From Paraburkholderia bannensis NBRC 103871 (GTDB lineage Bacteria > Pseudomonadota > Gammaproteobacteria > Burkholderiales > Burkholderiaceae): a DNA stretch of 64,000 bases. How positions within the stretch are numbered: position 1 is the stretch's first letter; the number at the start of each line of letters is the position of its first letter. Below the pieces are notes generated by a model. That model searched no databases. It was given only the letters and a program-made list of their open reading frames with translations, and was not told the origin of the DNA. Below are positions 1 to 11,037 of the stretch, one piece after another. The position numbers were made by a program, and so were the translations under genes. The stretch is from positions 525,995 through 589,994 of the forward strand of contig NZ_BAYA01000001.1 in assembly GCF_000685015.1 (NCBI RefSeq), given 5' to 3'.

Positions 1-455
1 GTATCGTTATCGCCGATGTACTGGATAATCGCGCGATAACTCTCGATCGCAATGCGCTCGGCGACGAGGTTTTCGCGGATCATGTCGTGCAGATCCTTCC
101 CTTCCTTGTACTCGGAATGCGAGCGTTCGCTCAGATGCTCGGGTGCAAAATCGGGCTCGCCGCCCAGTTGCACGATGCGCGCGGCGAGCATGTCCGCGTG
201 CTGCTGCTCCTCGTTGGCGTGCTGCAGGAACTCGCTGGCAACGGCCTCCGACTCGATCCCCTTCGCCATGAAATAGTGCCGCTTGTAACGCAGCACGCAA
301 ACCAGTTCGGTGGCGAGCGAATCGTTGAGCAGCTTCAGCACGGTCTCGCGATTCGCGCTGTAGCTCGGTGTGACGGAACCCTGATCCAGATGGCGGCGCG
401 CTTCCTCGCGCACGCGCTTCAGGTCGAACTCAAACGCAGCGTGTGACTTTGACAT
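1..455 (-). CDS. Ferritin-like domain protein (bacterioferritin/Dps-like), partial
   Basis: The C-terminus runs off the left edge; about 151 residues are visible. It begins MSKSHAAFEFDLKRVREEAR at an ATG (455-453) preceded by a GGAGAG ribosome site. Ferritin-fold metal-site features are visible: a first helix with Glu in 'SLATELVCVLRYKRHYF', an E-x-x-H in 'NEEQQHADML', and a later Glu in 'ENLVAERIAIESYR'. Family knowledge: such four-helix proteins bind a di-iron centre and oxidise or store iron in the cytoplasm, often under stress. It sits beside DUF1328 and entericidin genes, a stress-flavoured neighbourhood. Whether it is a true bacterioferritin with haem or a simpler ferritin-like protein cannot be decided from this fragment. 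Confidence 0.85.
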   Translation of the reverse strand, partial: MSKSHAAFEFDLKRVREEARRHLDQGSVTPSYSANRETVLKLLNDSLATELVCVLRYKRHYFMAKGIESEAVASEFLQHANEEQQHADMLAARIVQLGGEPDFAPEHLSERSHSEYKEGKDLHDMIRENLVAERIAIESYRAIIQYIGDND

Positions 456-513
456 CTGACTCTCCTTCGGACTGTGGGGATGGGCATGGTGCAGCGCTGA
501 GGCGCACGCACGG

Positions 514-675
514 CTACGGGCGCAGTACGCCTAGCAGCAAGGTGACGACGAACACCACAAGGAAGAGGTAAAAAAGGATCTTCGCGATTTCAGCCGCCCC
601 TGCGGCGATCCCGGTAAAGCCGAACACGGCGGCAATGAGGGCGATCACGAGAAACACAATGGCGTAATGAAGCAC
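514..675 (-). CDS. DUF1328 small membrane protein (YtjA-like)
   Basis: A 53-residue protein, too short for most ORF cut-offs, starting at GTG (675-673) and reading [20 protein letters not shown], then a Gly/Ala-rich turn and a second hydrophobic helix ending LLLGVLRP. The layout of two transmembrane segments with '[21 protein letters not shown]' between them is the DUF1328 signature. Family knowledge: these are inner-membrane proteins of unknown function, commonly stress-associated. An AGGAGGAGT-like ribosome site lies just upstream on the minus strand. It is in the same orientation as the ferritin-like gene 58 bases downstream, so the two may be co-transcribed. Confidence 0.85.
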   Translation of the reverse strand: MLHYAIVFLVIALIAAVFGFTGIAAGAAEIAKILFYLFLVVFVVTLLLGVLRP

Positions 676-883
676 GGCGTACTCCTCCTTGTGGGGGGGC
701 GCAGGAACGTCTTTCGAGCGTGATTTCGGAACGTGAGTTCGAATATGACTGCGCTGTCGTCTGCGTCATGCCATGCGCAAGGGGTGATCCCGAGGCGATG
801 CCGACGATGTCGGCAAACTTCGGCCGAGGTCAGGCACGCCACGTGCTGTAGGGTGGATTCCCTTATACCGTGGAGAATTCCCT

Positions 884-1021
884 ATGAAACGCCTGATTGC
901 CTTGCTTCTCGTTGCCGCGTCGGCGGCGGGTCTGGCTGCCTGCAACACCGTTGCGGGCGCCGGTCAGGATATGTCCGCGGGCGGTCACGCCATCACGAAC
1001 TCGGCTGAGCAAGCGAAGTAA
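884..1021 (+). CDS. Entericidin A/B family lipoprotein
   Basis: A 45-residue peptide starting MKRLIALLLVAASAAGLAAC. It has a lipoprotein signal with lipobox L-A-A-C; mature processing would leave a very small Cys-acylated peptide with the conserved 'NTVAGAGQDMSAGGHAI' body of entericidins. Family knowledge: entericidins are small membrane lipoproteins; in E. coli EcnA and EcnB form an antidote/toxin pair linked to stationary phase lysis. Only one copy is here, without an obvious partner. A ribosome site (GGAG within TGGAGAATTCC) lies 8 bases before the ATG. Start and frame are clear. Confidence 0.88.
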   Translation: MKRLIALLLVAASAAGLAACNTVAGAGQDMSAGGHAITNSAEQAK

Positions 1022-1187
1022 TCGCCTCGGCCTGCGTGGTTTTTTGCATCCGGCGTCGCCCTCCTGGGCGGCGTCGGAGTGCTTGAAACACGGCGTGAAA
1101 TTGCTTTTTGTCGGCTTGATTGAGCGGCGTGGCACGCTCGTCAGATGGCTCGCCAGATCAATCAGCGATCCGAAGCTTTCTTGTCGT

Positions 1188-2183
1188 TCAAGACGTCCGT
1201 TTTCTGTCGTCGAAGACGAACGACAGCCCAACGCTGCCCAGAATCAGCACGGTCGCGATGACCGTCGCCTGAGTGATCGGCTCGCCCAGCGTGAGGGCGC
1301 CCAGCGCCACCGCAACCACCGGATTGACGTACATGCAGCTACTCGCCACGAGCGGACTCGTGTTGCGGATCAGGTAGCCGTACGCGACATAAGCGGCCAT
1401 CGTGCCGATCAGCATGAGATACGCGAATGCAACGAAAGGCACGAAATGCAGCGCGCCCATGCGCTCGCCAGTGATCCAGGCCACCATCGTCGAAATCGCG
1501 CCACCCAGGCCAATCTGCAATGCCGTCGCCATGAACAGATCGGAGGGCAACTCCAGTCGCCCGGCCAGATGTGCGCCAACCGCCCAGAACAGCGCGCCCC
1601 CCAGAATCGCGAGACATCCGCCTGCCGTGCCGCTTGCCGCACCGCCATGGCTAAGAATTGCAATGCCGATCAAGCCGAGCCCGACCGCCGCCCATTCGCC
1701 TTTCGCGATGCGCCGCCCGGCCGCCGCCGCGATCAGCGTGGCGAATAGCGGCACCGTGGCGACCATCACCGCGGCAGTGCCGGTTCCGACCGTACGCATC
1801 CCATAGGCGAGCATCCCGCTCGACAGGCCCACGAGCATCGTGCCGACCACGCCGGCGTTGCGCACCTGCGTGAGCGTCGGCATGACGGGACGCCGCCGCA
1901 TCGCGAACACGAACAGGCCAATGCCCGCCAGCAGGTTACGCAAGCCCGAAAGCAGCAGCGGCGGGAACGATTCGAGCGCCACGTGGACGGCCAGATAGGT
2001 CGAACCCCAGACGAAGTACACGACCGCCAGCGACAGCGCAACGCGACCGCTGCGCGACTGCGGCAATCGCACGCCGCGCGCGAAACGCCAGGCTTGCGAA
2101 CCCAGCGCGCCAAGCATGCGCAGCAGACCGAGCAAATAGGGATTCAGCGAGGAACCGGTGGGCAAACGCGGCGGCGTTGTCAT
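1188..2183 (-). CDS. EamA/DMT-family permease (YedA-like)
   Basis: A 331-residue integral membrane protein with about ten hydrophobic segments. The N-terminal EamA motif 'VYFVWGSTYLAVHVALE' is clear and a second EamA repeat covers roughly residues 185-325, including 'SSCMYVNPVVAVALGALTLGEPIT'. Family knowledge: drug/metabolite transporters, often exporters of amino acids or metabolites across the inner membrane. The substrate cannot be told from sequence. The first 45 residues are hydrophilic relative to the usual start, so translation could begin at an internal Met (residue 23). It is a single gene flanked by intergenic DNA. Confidence 0.88.
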   Translation of the reverse strand: MTTPPRLPTGSSLNPYLLGLLRMLGALGSQAWRFARGVRLPQSRSGRVALSLAVVYFVWGSTYLAVHVALESFPPLLLSGLRNLLAGIGLFVFAMRRRPVMPTLTQVRNAGVVGTMLVGLSSGMLAYGMRTVGTGTAAVMVATVPLFATLIAAAAGRRIAKGEWAAVGLGLIGIAILSHGGAASGTAGGCLAILGGALFWAVGAHLAGRLELPSDLFMATALQIGLGGAISTMVAWITGERMGALHFVPFVAFAYLMLIGTMAAYVAYGYLIRNTSPLVASSCMYVNPVVAVALGALTLGEPITQATVIATVLILGSVGLSFVFDDRKRTS

Positions 2184-2841
2184 TGCACCGTCCGATGAGC
2201 GGGGTTGAACCGGAGGACGAACCGCAAACGCTCCGCCAGACGAGGGACGGGGCGAATAAAGCGCGACGGCATGATGGAGGCGGTCAGAGAAGGAAACGCG
2301 AGAGGAAGCGCATCAAGGCAACGCACGAGACGCCAGCGTATGAATTTGCAAGCGGTTCGCAAGCTGCCCGAAATACCCGAAGCGGGCGCCACGCATTATG
2401 CAACAAGGCGATTCGTTGCGGATGCGGCGAGCGTGCTTTATGCGTGGGCGCGCTGCGTGCGCGCAACGGTCTGTAAAACCGGGGCGCGGGCATGTCGCAT
2501 GAAGGCAGAAAAGTGTCGCATCGGCTCATGCTGATGCCGCTTTTTGAGACCGTGCTAGGATGTCATACTCTTTCATATTTCTTACATCGCCGTCCCCTTT
2601 ACCGTGCTCTCATCGCTTGCCGTCCCCGCCTCGCTTCCACCGCGCGCCATGCGCGGTGCGGCGGCGCGCGCGTGCGCGCTGCGATGCACCGGCCGCCTGC
2701 CGAACCCGCTCGCCTTCGCCCGGCGTTCGCACTGAACCACCCTCCTGCTGCGGAGCCGTTCAGTCGGGCTCCGGGCCGATCCCATTCCCCATTTTCTGGC
2801 CGTCCCCGGCCTTGTTTATCTGGATCGCAAGGAGAATCCCC
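2184..2841. other. Intergenic region upstream of rnk
   Basis: No convincing gene. Several overlapping reading frames cross it but all have Arg/Cys-rich composition typical of chance GC-rich frames and none has a ribosome site. A possible sigma-70 promoter is TTGAGA (2544-2549), 16 bases, TACTCT (2566-2571). If real, it gives rnk a leader of about 270 bases rich in GC. The first 60 bases serve the divergent permease start. Confidence 0.4.
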
Positions 2842-3249
2842 ATGTCGAAGAAAATCCGCTACCTGACCGAGCTCGATCTCGCCCGCCTCGAAAAATGCGC
2901 CGCCGAGCCAGGCGCTGCGCCCGCGCGCCAGCTCATGCTCGACGAACTGCTCGAACGCGCTGAAATCGTCGATGCGCGCAAGGTCGCCGCCAATGTCGTG
3001 ACCATGAACTCGCAGGTCACGCTCGTGAGCGAGCGCACCGGCGAGCCCGTGACCTGGACTGTCGTGTACCCCGCCAACGCGAGCGTCGACGCGGGCCGCC
3101 TCAACGTGTTCTCACCCGCCGGGCTCGCCCTGCTCGGCGCAAAACGCGGCGACAAAGTGCGCTTCACCCCGCCCAGCGGCGAGACCGAAACGCTCAAGAT
3201 CGCGCAGATCCTTTTCCAGCCCGAAGCCGCCGACGACTTCGCGCTTTAA
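2842..3249 (+). CDS. rnk: Regulator of nucleoside diphosphate kinase (Rnk, GreA/GreB C-terminal fold)
   Basis: A 135-residue protein starting MSKKIRYLTELDLARLEKCA. The ATG was chosen because AAGGAGAATCCCC gives a strong ribosome site; longer in-frame extensions upstream have no homologous character. Residues about 50-130 match the GreA/GreB C-terminal FKBP-like domain: 'VVTMNSQVTLVSERTGEPVTWTVVYP', then 'NVFSPAGLALLGAKRGDKV'. Family knowledge: Rnk binds RNA polymerase near the secondary channel, competes with Gre factors, and was named for its effect on Ndk levels. It stands alone, 175 bases ahead of the TPP riboswitch of thiC. Confidence 0.92.
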   Translation: MSKKIRYLTELDLARLEKCAAEPGAAPARQLMLDELLERAEIVDARKVAANVVTMNSQVTLVSERTGEPVTWTVVYPANASVDAGRLNVFSPAGLALLGAKRGDKVRFTPPSGETETLKIAQILFQPEAADDFAL

Positions 3250-3423
3250 GTTTTTTTCGCCGCCCGCGCGCGATTTTTTCTCCCCGGTTTTCGCCGAAAA
3301 AACGCGCCTTCTCCTATATGGGTCGCGCGCGCGAAATCCGCGTTTTTCCGCCACGCCTCCTGCCACATCGGCCGCGCAAAGGCACTTGCCAGAGTGTCGC
3401 AGCGCGGTGTATCGTTTGGCCTG

Positions 3424-5590
<2,167 letters not shown>

Positions 5591-5606
5591 GCGATATCCG
5601 ATGAAT

Positions 5607-5649
5607 CGCTGCGCTGCACACACGCCGCAGGGCATCGTGCAGCGCAGCG
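5607..5649 (+). terminator. Strong hairpin downstream of thiC
   Basis: A perfect 13-bp inverted repeat, CGCTGCGCTGCAC (5607-5619) and GTGCAGCGCAGCG (5637-5649), with a 17-base loop, 17 bases after the thiC stop. There is no T-run, so it may stabilise the mRNA 3' end or assist Rho-dependent termination rather than act as an intrinsic terminator. Confidence 0.5.
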
Positions 5650-5862
5650 GTACGTAGCGATAGGTGGCGACACGCAGTGCAATGCTGCGCAATCAGCACT
5701 TAAGACGCCGAAACACTTTTTAACGACTCCGACAACTCTCTGACAAGCGCACACACCCGGATACGTAACCGCTGGCTACGATGGGTGTACTGGAGGTGCG
5801 GACTGGGCGTGATTTATGCGTCTGGTTCTACACCACAACGCTCATTCAGTCGGAGTCGAAAA

Positions 5863-6084
5863 ATGAAAACCTTCGCTCGCACTCGTACCCTGCTTACCGT
5901 GGCTACGCTTGTTGCCGTGATCGCCAGCCTGTCGGCTTGCGACAACATGTCCCGACGCGACCGCGACACCGCCATTGGTGCGGGTGTCGGCGGTGCGGCT
6001 GGCGCCGTTATCGGCGGCAGTGCGCTCTCCACCGTCGGAGGCGCGGCAGTCGGCGGCATTATCGGCAACCAGGTCGGCAAGTAA
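5863..6084 (+). CDS. Glycine-zipper lipoprotein (OsmB-like)
   Basis: A 73-residue protein starting MKTFARTRTLLTVATLVAVI, with a signal peptide ending in lipobox L-S-A-C at about residue 26. The mature part 'DTAIGAGVGGAAGAVIGGSA' continues as repeated G-x3-G glycine zippers typical of OsmB/YMGG-type lipoproteins. Family knowledge: small outer-membrane lipoproteins, often osmotically induced, function unclear. Upstream in-frame codons were rejected because they lack signal-peptide character. The next gene downstream also encodes a small lipoprotein, but a terminator separates them. Confidence 0.82.
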   Translation: MKTFARTRTLLTVATLVAVIASLSACDNMSRRDRDTAIGAGVGGAAGAVIGGSALSTVGGAAVGGIIGNQVGK

Positions 6085-6244
6085 AAACGCTCGCTGCTTC
6101 GCGTAACGTTTTGCAACGCAACGCTCCACGGTTTTTGCCTCGCTTGTCTCCGCAAATCGTCGAGAGAAAGCCGCCCAGAAGAACAACGAAAGGATTCACG
6201 AAACAGCAGGCAAACCGGCCCTCGCGCCGGAGTCAGAGAGGATA

Positions 6245-6286
6245 CGCGGCGCATGCTCCAGCAGGGCATGCGCCGCGTCTGTTTTG
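6245..6286 (+). terminator. Rho-independent terminator
   Basis: Perfect 12-bp stem CGCGGCGCATGC (6245-6256) / GCATGCGCCGCG (6266-6277), 9-base loop, followed by TCTGTTTTGT. It lies 160 bases after the glycine-zipper gene and before the next lipoprotein gene. Confidence 0.75.
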
Positions 6287-6347
6287 TGTCGATGCAATGG
6301 CGAAAATGCCCCGGCGTGATAGCCTGAATAGTCCGCCTGGAGTTGCC

Positions 6348-6899
6348 ATGAAATCCCCTTTCCACACTTACACGACGCACCGCGCCCTGCGTTGCGCGGC
6401 TTCGGCTTGCGCGACCGGTGCGATGCTCGCGCTCGGCGGTTGCTATTACTACACGCCTTACGGCTATTCGCCGTACCCGCCGTACTACTACGCGACCGTC
6501 CCTTCCACCAGCACGCAGCAGGAAACCGCCGTGGCCGTTGCAGGTTCAACTGCTACGACGCGCTCAGCCCAGCAGCGACCGAATCCAGCGCCCGCCGCTG
6601 TCGCCGATGCGCAGTATCCGGGGCCGCTGTACCCATCGCCGCCCGTCGCGGTCGCGGTGCCGGCATGGAACGCCTATCCGGCTTATGCGGCTTATCCGGC
6701 GTACTACCCTCCCGCGTACTATCCGTATCCCGCTTATTACGGCTACTCCGGCTGGGGCTGGGGCGCACCGGCCGTGTCGCTCAGCGTCGGCTTCTGGGGC
6801 GGTGGCTACTGGGGACGCGGAGGCTATTGGGGGCATGGGGGATACTGGGGCCACGGCGGTGGCTATGGTGGCTATGGCGGCGGCCACTGGCACCGCTAG
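6348..6899 (+). CDS. Tyr/Pro/Gly-rich lipoprotein of unknown function
   Basis: A 183-residue protein starting MKSPFHTYTTHRALRCAASA, with a hydrophobic signal and lipobox L-G-G-C at residue 32. After the Cys comes 'YYYTPYGYSPYPPYYY', a Thr/Ala/Ser linker, then a second YPAY/PAYYPY repeat block and a C-terminal tail of WG/GGYWG/GHGG repeats ending GGHWHR. The aromatic-Gly low-complexity tail resembles surface or matrix-associated proteins, but no domain is recognised. Likely outer-membrane anchored. ATG chosen at the start of the signal peptide; a CCTGGAGTTGCC ribosome site precedes it. Confidence 0.75.
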   Translation: MKSPFHTYTTHRALRCAASACATGAMLALGGCYYYTPYGYSPYPPYYYATVPSTSTQQETAVAVAGSTATTRSAQQRPNPAPAAVADAQYPGPLYPSPPVAVAVPAWNAYPAYAAYPAYYPPAYYPYPAYYGYSGWGWGAPAVSLSVGFWGGGYWGRGGYWGHGGYWGHGGGYGGYGGGHWHR

Positions 6900-7182
6900 T
6901 TCTTTTCCACGCTCCAGCCCGCACGACCGTACTTTCCCTCCTTGACGCTTGCGCACCATTTTCTATCCTGCAAATGGGCATCGGGGAATGAAACACTGCC
7001 TTACTGAATAAGCCCTCCTCTGCGCGCTGCGCTGCCGTGCTTTACCGGCTCCAGCGCGCTGCCTGCCTTGTCGTTCGCTGCACCGCCTGCATCGCCGCGC
7101 CCATCAAGGGGCGCCGCGCGCGTCTATGCCTTGCCACCGGCATCCGGGCGCGCCCGATACGAACCAGCAGAAAGGAGACGCC

Positions 7183-8784
7183 ATGTTCCATCAGCTGTTG
7201 ACGCCCATCGGTAATTCGCTGTTCCTTTCGTTTCTCGTCGCCGTCCTGCCGATTGTCGTCGTGCTCATTTTGCTGGGCTGGGCGCGCAGGCCCGCGTGGC
7301 AGGCCTCGCTCGCGGGGCTCGTCGTCGGCCTCGTCGTCGCCATCGTGGGCTGGCAGTTCCCGGTCAAGCTGGCAGTCAGCGCGGTGCTCAATGGCGTGGT
7401 CTTCGCGCTCTGGCCGGTCATGTGGATCGTCGTCACGGCCCTGCTGCTCTACAACATCGCGCTGCGCTCCGGACGTTTCGCGGCGTTCCGCATGTGGCTG
7501 CTCGACAATCTGCCGAACGACCGGCGCATCGTGCTCGTGGTCGTGGGCTTTTCGTTCGGCGCGCTGTTCGAAGGCATTTCCGGCTTTGGCACGCCCATCG
7601 CCATCACGAGTTCGCTGCTCATCATGCTGGGCTTTCCGACGCTCGAGGCGCTCACTTTCACGCTGATCTTCAACACGGCGCCGGTCGCGTTCGGTGCGCT
7701 GGGGGTGCCGATCACGGTGCTCGGCGCGGTCACCCACCTGCCTGCCGACGTGCTCGGCCAGATGGTCGGACGCCAGTTGCCGTTCTTCGCACTGCTGCTG
7801 CCGTTCTATGTGATCGCGATTTACGCGGGCGTGGACGCAATGCTGCGCATCTGGCCGGTGCTGCTGGTCTCGGGTGGCAGCTTTGCGCTCACGCAGTTCG
7901 TCACCGCGAACTTCGTCAACTACAGCCTCACCGATGTGCTGTCCTCGCTCGTTTCGCTGATCCTCACGATCCTGTTCCTGCGTGTGTGGAAACCTGCGCC
8001 CGATCCGCGCTTCGAAATTCACGTCGATCGCGCGAAGGAAGTGCGCGGCAGCGTGACCGGCGCGCAGGGCTGGTATCCGTGGATCATCGTCGCGGCAGTC
8101 GTGATCATCTGGACGGTCGCGAAAGTGTTCGCGATCGGCGACATCAAGGTGCCGTGGCCGGGCCTGAACAAAGCCGTCTTCATCACGCTCTACAAGACGC
8201 CCTACGGCGCGGTGTGGGACTTCCAGCCGCTCGCGACCGGCACCGCGATCCTCGTCGCCGCCATCATCACGGCGTTCGTCGTGCGGCTGAAGCCCGCCGA
8301 TTTCGGCGGCGCGGTCGTCGACACCTGGGTGCAGACGCGCATCGCCATCCTGACCGTGGCGACCATCGTGGGGCTCGCGTTCCTGATGAACTACTCGGGG
8401 CTCACCTATACGCTGGGTCTGGCCGTCGCGTCGGTGGGCGCGTTGTTCCCGCTGGTGTCGGCGTTCCTCGGCTGGGTTGCGGTGTTCCTCTCCGGCAGCG
8501 ATACATCGGGCAACGCGCTGTTCGGCAATCTCCAGGTGGTGGCCGCGCAGCAGCTCAACCTGAACCCCGTGCTGATGGCGGCCACCAATTCGTCGGGGGG
8601 CGTGATGGGCAAGATGATCTCGCCTCAGAACATCGCAACAGGCGTCGCGACCACCGAACTCAAAGGCCAGGAAGGCCACGTGTTCGCGCGCACGTTCAAG
8701 CACTCGATCCTGATGACGATGCTGCTCGGCATTCTGGTGTGGCTGCAGCAAAACGTGTTCACGTGGATGATTCCGCCGCATTGA
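7183..8784 (+). CDS. L-lactate permease (LctP/LldP family)
   Basis: A 533-residue polytopic membrane protein with about 12-14 hydrophobic segments. Conserved lactate permease stretches are visible: 'LFEGISGFGTPIAITSSLL', 'FNTAPVAFGALGVPIT' and near the C-terminus 'FLSGSDTSGNALFGNLQ' and 'ATNSSGGVMGKMISPQNIA'. Family knowledge: proton-coupled uptake of L-lactate, D-lactate and glycolate at the inner membrane. An AAAGGAGACGCC ribosome site fixes the ATG at 7183; the 19 extra codons of the longer frame are not needed. No lactate dehydrogenase gene lies beside it, so the exact substrate is inferred from the family. Confidence 0.93.
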   Translation: MFHQLLTPIGNSLFLSFLVAVLPIVVVLILLGWARRPAWQASLAGLVVGLVVAIVGWQFPVKLAVSAVLNGVVFALWPVMWIVVTALLLYNIALRSGRFAAFRMWLLDNLPNDRRIVLVVVGFSFGALFEGISGFGTPIAITSSLLIMLGFPTLEALTFTLIFNTAPVAFGALGVPITVLGAVTHLPADVLGQMVGRQLPFFALLLPFYVIAIYAGVDAMLRIWPVLLVSGGSFALTQFVTANFVNYSLTDVLSSLVSLILTILFLRVWKPAPDPRFEIHVDRAKEVRGSVTGAQGWYPWIIVAAVVIIWTVAKVFAIGDIKVPWPGLNKAVFITLYKTPYGAVWDFQPLATGTAILVAAIITAFVVRLKPADFGGAVVDTWVQTRIAILTVATIVGLAFLMNYSGLTYTLGLAVASVGALFPLVSAFLGWVAVFLSGSDTSGNALFGNLQVVAAQQLNLNPVLMAATNSSGGVMGKMISPQNIATGVATTELKGQEGHVFARTFKHSILMTMLLGILVWLQQNVFTWMIPPH

Positions 8785-8815
8785 GCACATTGAGTGCATC
8801 GAACGCGCCAAAAGA

Positions 8816-8848
8816 AAAACCCGCCTGCTTGCGCAAGGCGGGTTTTTT
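8816..8848. terminator. Bidirectional intrinsic terminator between lactate permease and bamC
   Basis: AAAAACCCGCCTGC TTGC GCAAGGCGGGTTTTTT forms a GC stem flanked by A-run and T-run, so it can end the plus-strand permease transcript and the minus-strand bamC transcript, which converge here. Confidence 0.85.
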
Positions 8849-8877
8849 ATGGGTAACGCTTGTGCGTTAGCGCAAGG

Positions 8878-10143
8878 TCAGTGCAGTTCTTCGACCACGA
8901 GGCCCATGATTTCGCGTGCGGGACGCGACGAATCGATCTGGCCCGAGTCATCCACCACCGCGATGCGCGTCTGGTTTTCGGTGACGGCGCGCACGTTGAC
9001 CTTGTACTGCTTCGCGACCTTTTCCTTGCGGCCATGGAAGATCTGGTTCCAGAAGCCCTGCTCGGCCGAGGTCATATCCTGCGGATCGACGTAGCGCACG
9101 TAGTAAATGCCCTTCGAGCGATCGCGGTCGTCCACCGTGAAGTTCGCGCGGTCGAGCGCCAGACCCACGCGCAGCCATGCACGGTCATACGGCTCGCCCA
9201 GCGTGAGTTCGGTCGAGGTGTACTGACCGGACGCCGTGCCTGCCGCGCCGCTCTTGCCTGCGCCCGTCGCCGCTGCGCTTTGGCCCACAGCCGCCGCGTT
9301 CTGCGCAGCGATGGCCGCCGCCGCCGCATCCGGCTTCGACGATGCGCTCGCGCCCTTGGCGCCCTTGGCGTTGTCGCTGGCCTTGGCGTCGGCTTCAGCC
9401 GCCACCTGCGCGTCAGGCACGCCCGGCTTGGCGCGCGCGAGCGTCACCATCAGGCGCTTGAGGTATTCCTGTTCGAGCGCCGGATCGTTGGGCTTGGGCA
9501 CCCACTTGCTGGTTTCGTTGTTGTTGCCGGAAAGCTGTTCGCTCAGGCCCTTCTGGCTGATGAACACGTAGGTGCCGCCCGTCGGCGACGTTTCCAGGCG
9601 CGTGCGGTACTTGTTGCGCTCTGCCGTGACGTAGGAATTGCCCGTGGCCCACGACAGCGTGTTGCGGATCAGACCGTCGTTGATCTTCGGATGGGTTTCG
9701 TTCCAGTCCGTTTCCATCAGGCCCTTGTCGCGCTGGTCGACGACCAGCAGGAAGCCCTGTTCCTGCCAGAAGCGGCGCACCTGCGCCCAGACGTCGGCGG
9801 GCGAGCGGCTGTCGATGACGAGCCAGCTTTCCGTGCCATCGCGCTGGATGTGCATGCCCGGAACCTGCGGCAGCACCTGGCTGTTCTCGTCGGTGGCGGG
9901 CGAGTCGGCCTGCACCTGCTTGAGCGCCGACAGCGAGGTTTCGCCGCCCTGCGGGGGCAGCGAGCGCTGGTCGGCGGTTTCGTCGAGCATGTTGGGCGGG
10001 ACAGCCAGCGAGGACTGCTTCGCCTTTGCGTCGCTACGGTAATCGATCTTGCCCGGCGTCGGCGAACTGCAGCCGGCGACCAGCCCGCCCGCCATCAGGA
10101 GCGCAATCGCGCGTGCGGCGAGACGTTGATGAAAATCACTCAT
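8878..10143 (-). CDS. bamC: Outer membrane protein assembly factor BamC (NlpB)
   Basis: A 421-residue lipoprotein starting MSDFHQRLAARAIALLMAGG, with lipobox V-A-G-C at about residue 25. The N-terminal unstructured part has the BamC pattern 'KIDYRSDAKAKQSSLAVPPNM'; the two helix-grip domains follow, with an Ala/Gly/Lys-rich spacer (about residues 280-320) longer than in E. coli. Family knowledge: BamC is an accessory lipoprotein of the beta-barrel assembly machine. In many proteobacteria dapA precedes bamC; here the upstream gene is absent from this strand, and bamC appears to be monocistronic. The start was placed at the signal peptide Met. Confidence 0.93.
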   Translation of the reverse strand: MSDFHQRLAARAIALLMAGGLVAGCSSPTPGKIDYRSDAKAKQSSLAVPPNMLDETADQRSLPPQGGETSLSALKQVQADSPATDENSQVLPQVPGMHIQRDGTESWLVIDSRSPADVWAQVRRFWQEQGFLLVVDQRDKGLMETDWNETHPKINDGLIRNTLSWATGNSYVTAERNKYRTRLETSPTGGTYVFISQKGLSEQLSGNNNETSKWVPKPNDPALEQEYLKRLMVTLARAKPGVPDAQVAAEADAKASDNAKGAKGASASSKPDAAAAAIAAQNAAAVGQSAAATGAGKSGAAGTASGQYTSTELTLGEPYDRAWLRVGLALDRANFTVDDRDRSKGIYYVRYVDPQDMTSAEQGFWNQIFHGRKEKVAKQYKVNVRAVTENQTRIAVVDDSGQIDSSRPAREIMGLVVEELH

Positions 10144-10542
10144 GTTCGGGTAATCCCTTCGGCTACGGCCACGGCCAGTGTGTGCGTGGATCAACCAGCC
10201 ATTTTACCGGCGAGATGGCGCGCTGTGCAAAAACAGGGTTAAGGCGGCGCGTTTCCGAGTGTTGCCCGGGTAAGAAGTGGGCGTGCGCGGCGGCCTCCGA
10301 CAGGGTACGAAGGGCGTTTTTACGCCCCGGACGTAACCTTCATCAACATTCTAAAAACGCCACACACGCGACCTCCATCGGACAAATTCATTTTTTATCA
10401 ATAACTTGGCGCGACAAACACGTTGTCCGTCAATTTGCGCTGATCGGCATTTCTGCTTCGCACGACTTGTCACGACGACCCGGTGCTAATTTTTCCCAAA
10501 AATTCGAAATAAGAAATCGAAAAACGTCGTACGGAGAGCGTC
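10144..10542. other. Intergenic region between bamC and the DUF2844 gene
   Basis: Divergent promoter region, 399 bases, no gene seen. The right half (10370-10530) is AT-richer than its surroundings, as expected for a promoter of the DUF2844-DUF3443 operon, but no unambiguous -35/-10 pair could be chosen. CGGAGAG (10532-10538) is the ribosome site of the next gene. Confidence 0.4.
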
Positions 10543-11037
10543 ATGACAACTTACAGCCTCAAGCAGGCCGGCCGGGCCGCGGCCTGCGCCTGCCTCGTCT
10601 CGTCGCTCGCCACGGTGGCGGGCCCCGCCAGCGCGGCGCTGGGCGATATCGTCGCCGTGCGCACGCCGGTCAATGCGGCCAGCGGCACGAACGCCACGCA
10701 AACCCTGCTGGGCGGTGCGGTGCAGGTCACGCAATCGGTCGATGCCAGCGGCACCCGCCTGCGCGAATACAGCGCAACCGCCAGCGGCAAGGTTTTCGCC
10801 TACACCTGGCAAGGGCCGTCGGCGCCGAACCTCGACACGCTGCTCGGCCGTTACGCCGACGACTACCAGTGCGGCACGATCGCGCTCCATGTGTCCGGGC
10901 GCGACGGCCTGCACGCCGCACGCGTGGACACGCCGGCCGTGATCGTCGAATCCGGCGGCCTGATGCGCAGCTACGTGGGCCGCGCCTGGTTGCCCGGCGC
11001 GCTGCCGGCGGGCATGACCGAGGGAGATGTGCGATGA
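10543..11037 (+). CDS. DUF2844 domain exported protein
   Basis: A 164-residue protein with a Sec signal peptide (MTTYSLKQAGRAAACACLVS, cleavage near AGPASA-ALG). The mature protein begins with the DUF2844-type 'ALGDIV' and has 'GTRLREYSATASGKVFAYTW' followed by 'LLGRYADDYQCGTIALHVSG', the conserved core of this family. Function unknown. It is translationally coupled to the DUF3443 gene by an ATGA overlap at 11034-11037. The fixed pairing of these two families suggests they act together in the periplasm or at the cell surface. A ribosome site CGGAGAGCGTC supports the start. Confidence 0.85.
   Translation: MTTYSLKQAGRAAACACLVSSLATVAGPASAALGDIVAVRTPVNAASGTNATQTLLGGAVQVTQSVDASGTRLREYSATASGKVFAYTWQGPSAPNLDTLLGRYADDYQCGTIALHVSGRDGLHAARVDTPAVIVESGGLMRSYVGRAWLPGALPAGMTEGDVR

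Noticed and set aside
2205..2534. Open frame of about 109 codons upstream of rnk
   Set aside because: Arg/Ala/Cys-rich, no start signal, overlapped by other equally long chance frames.
7042..8811. Long open frame on the minus strand opposite the lactate permease
   Set aside because: Arg/His/Asp-rich composition, no ribosome site; it is the antisense shadow of a clearly recognisable permease gene in GC-rich DNA.
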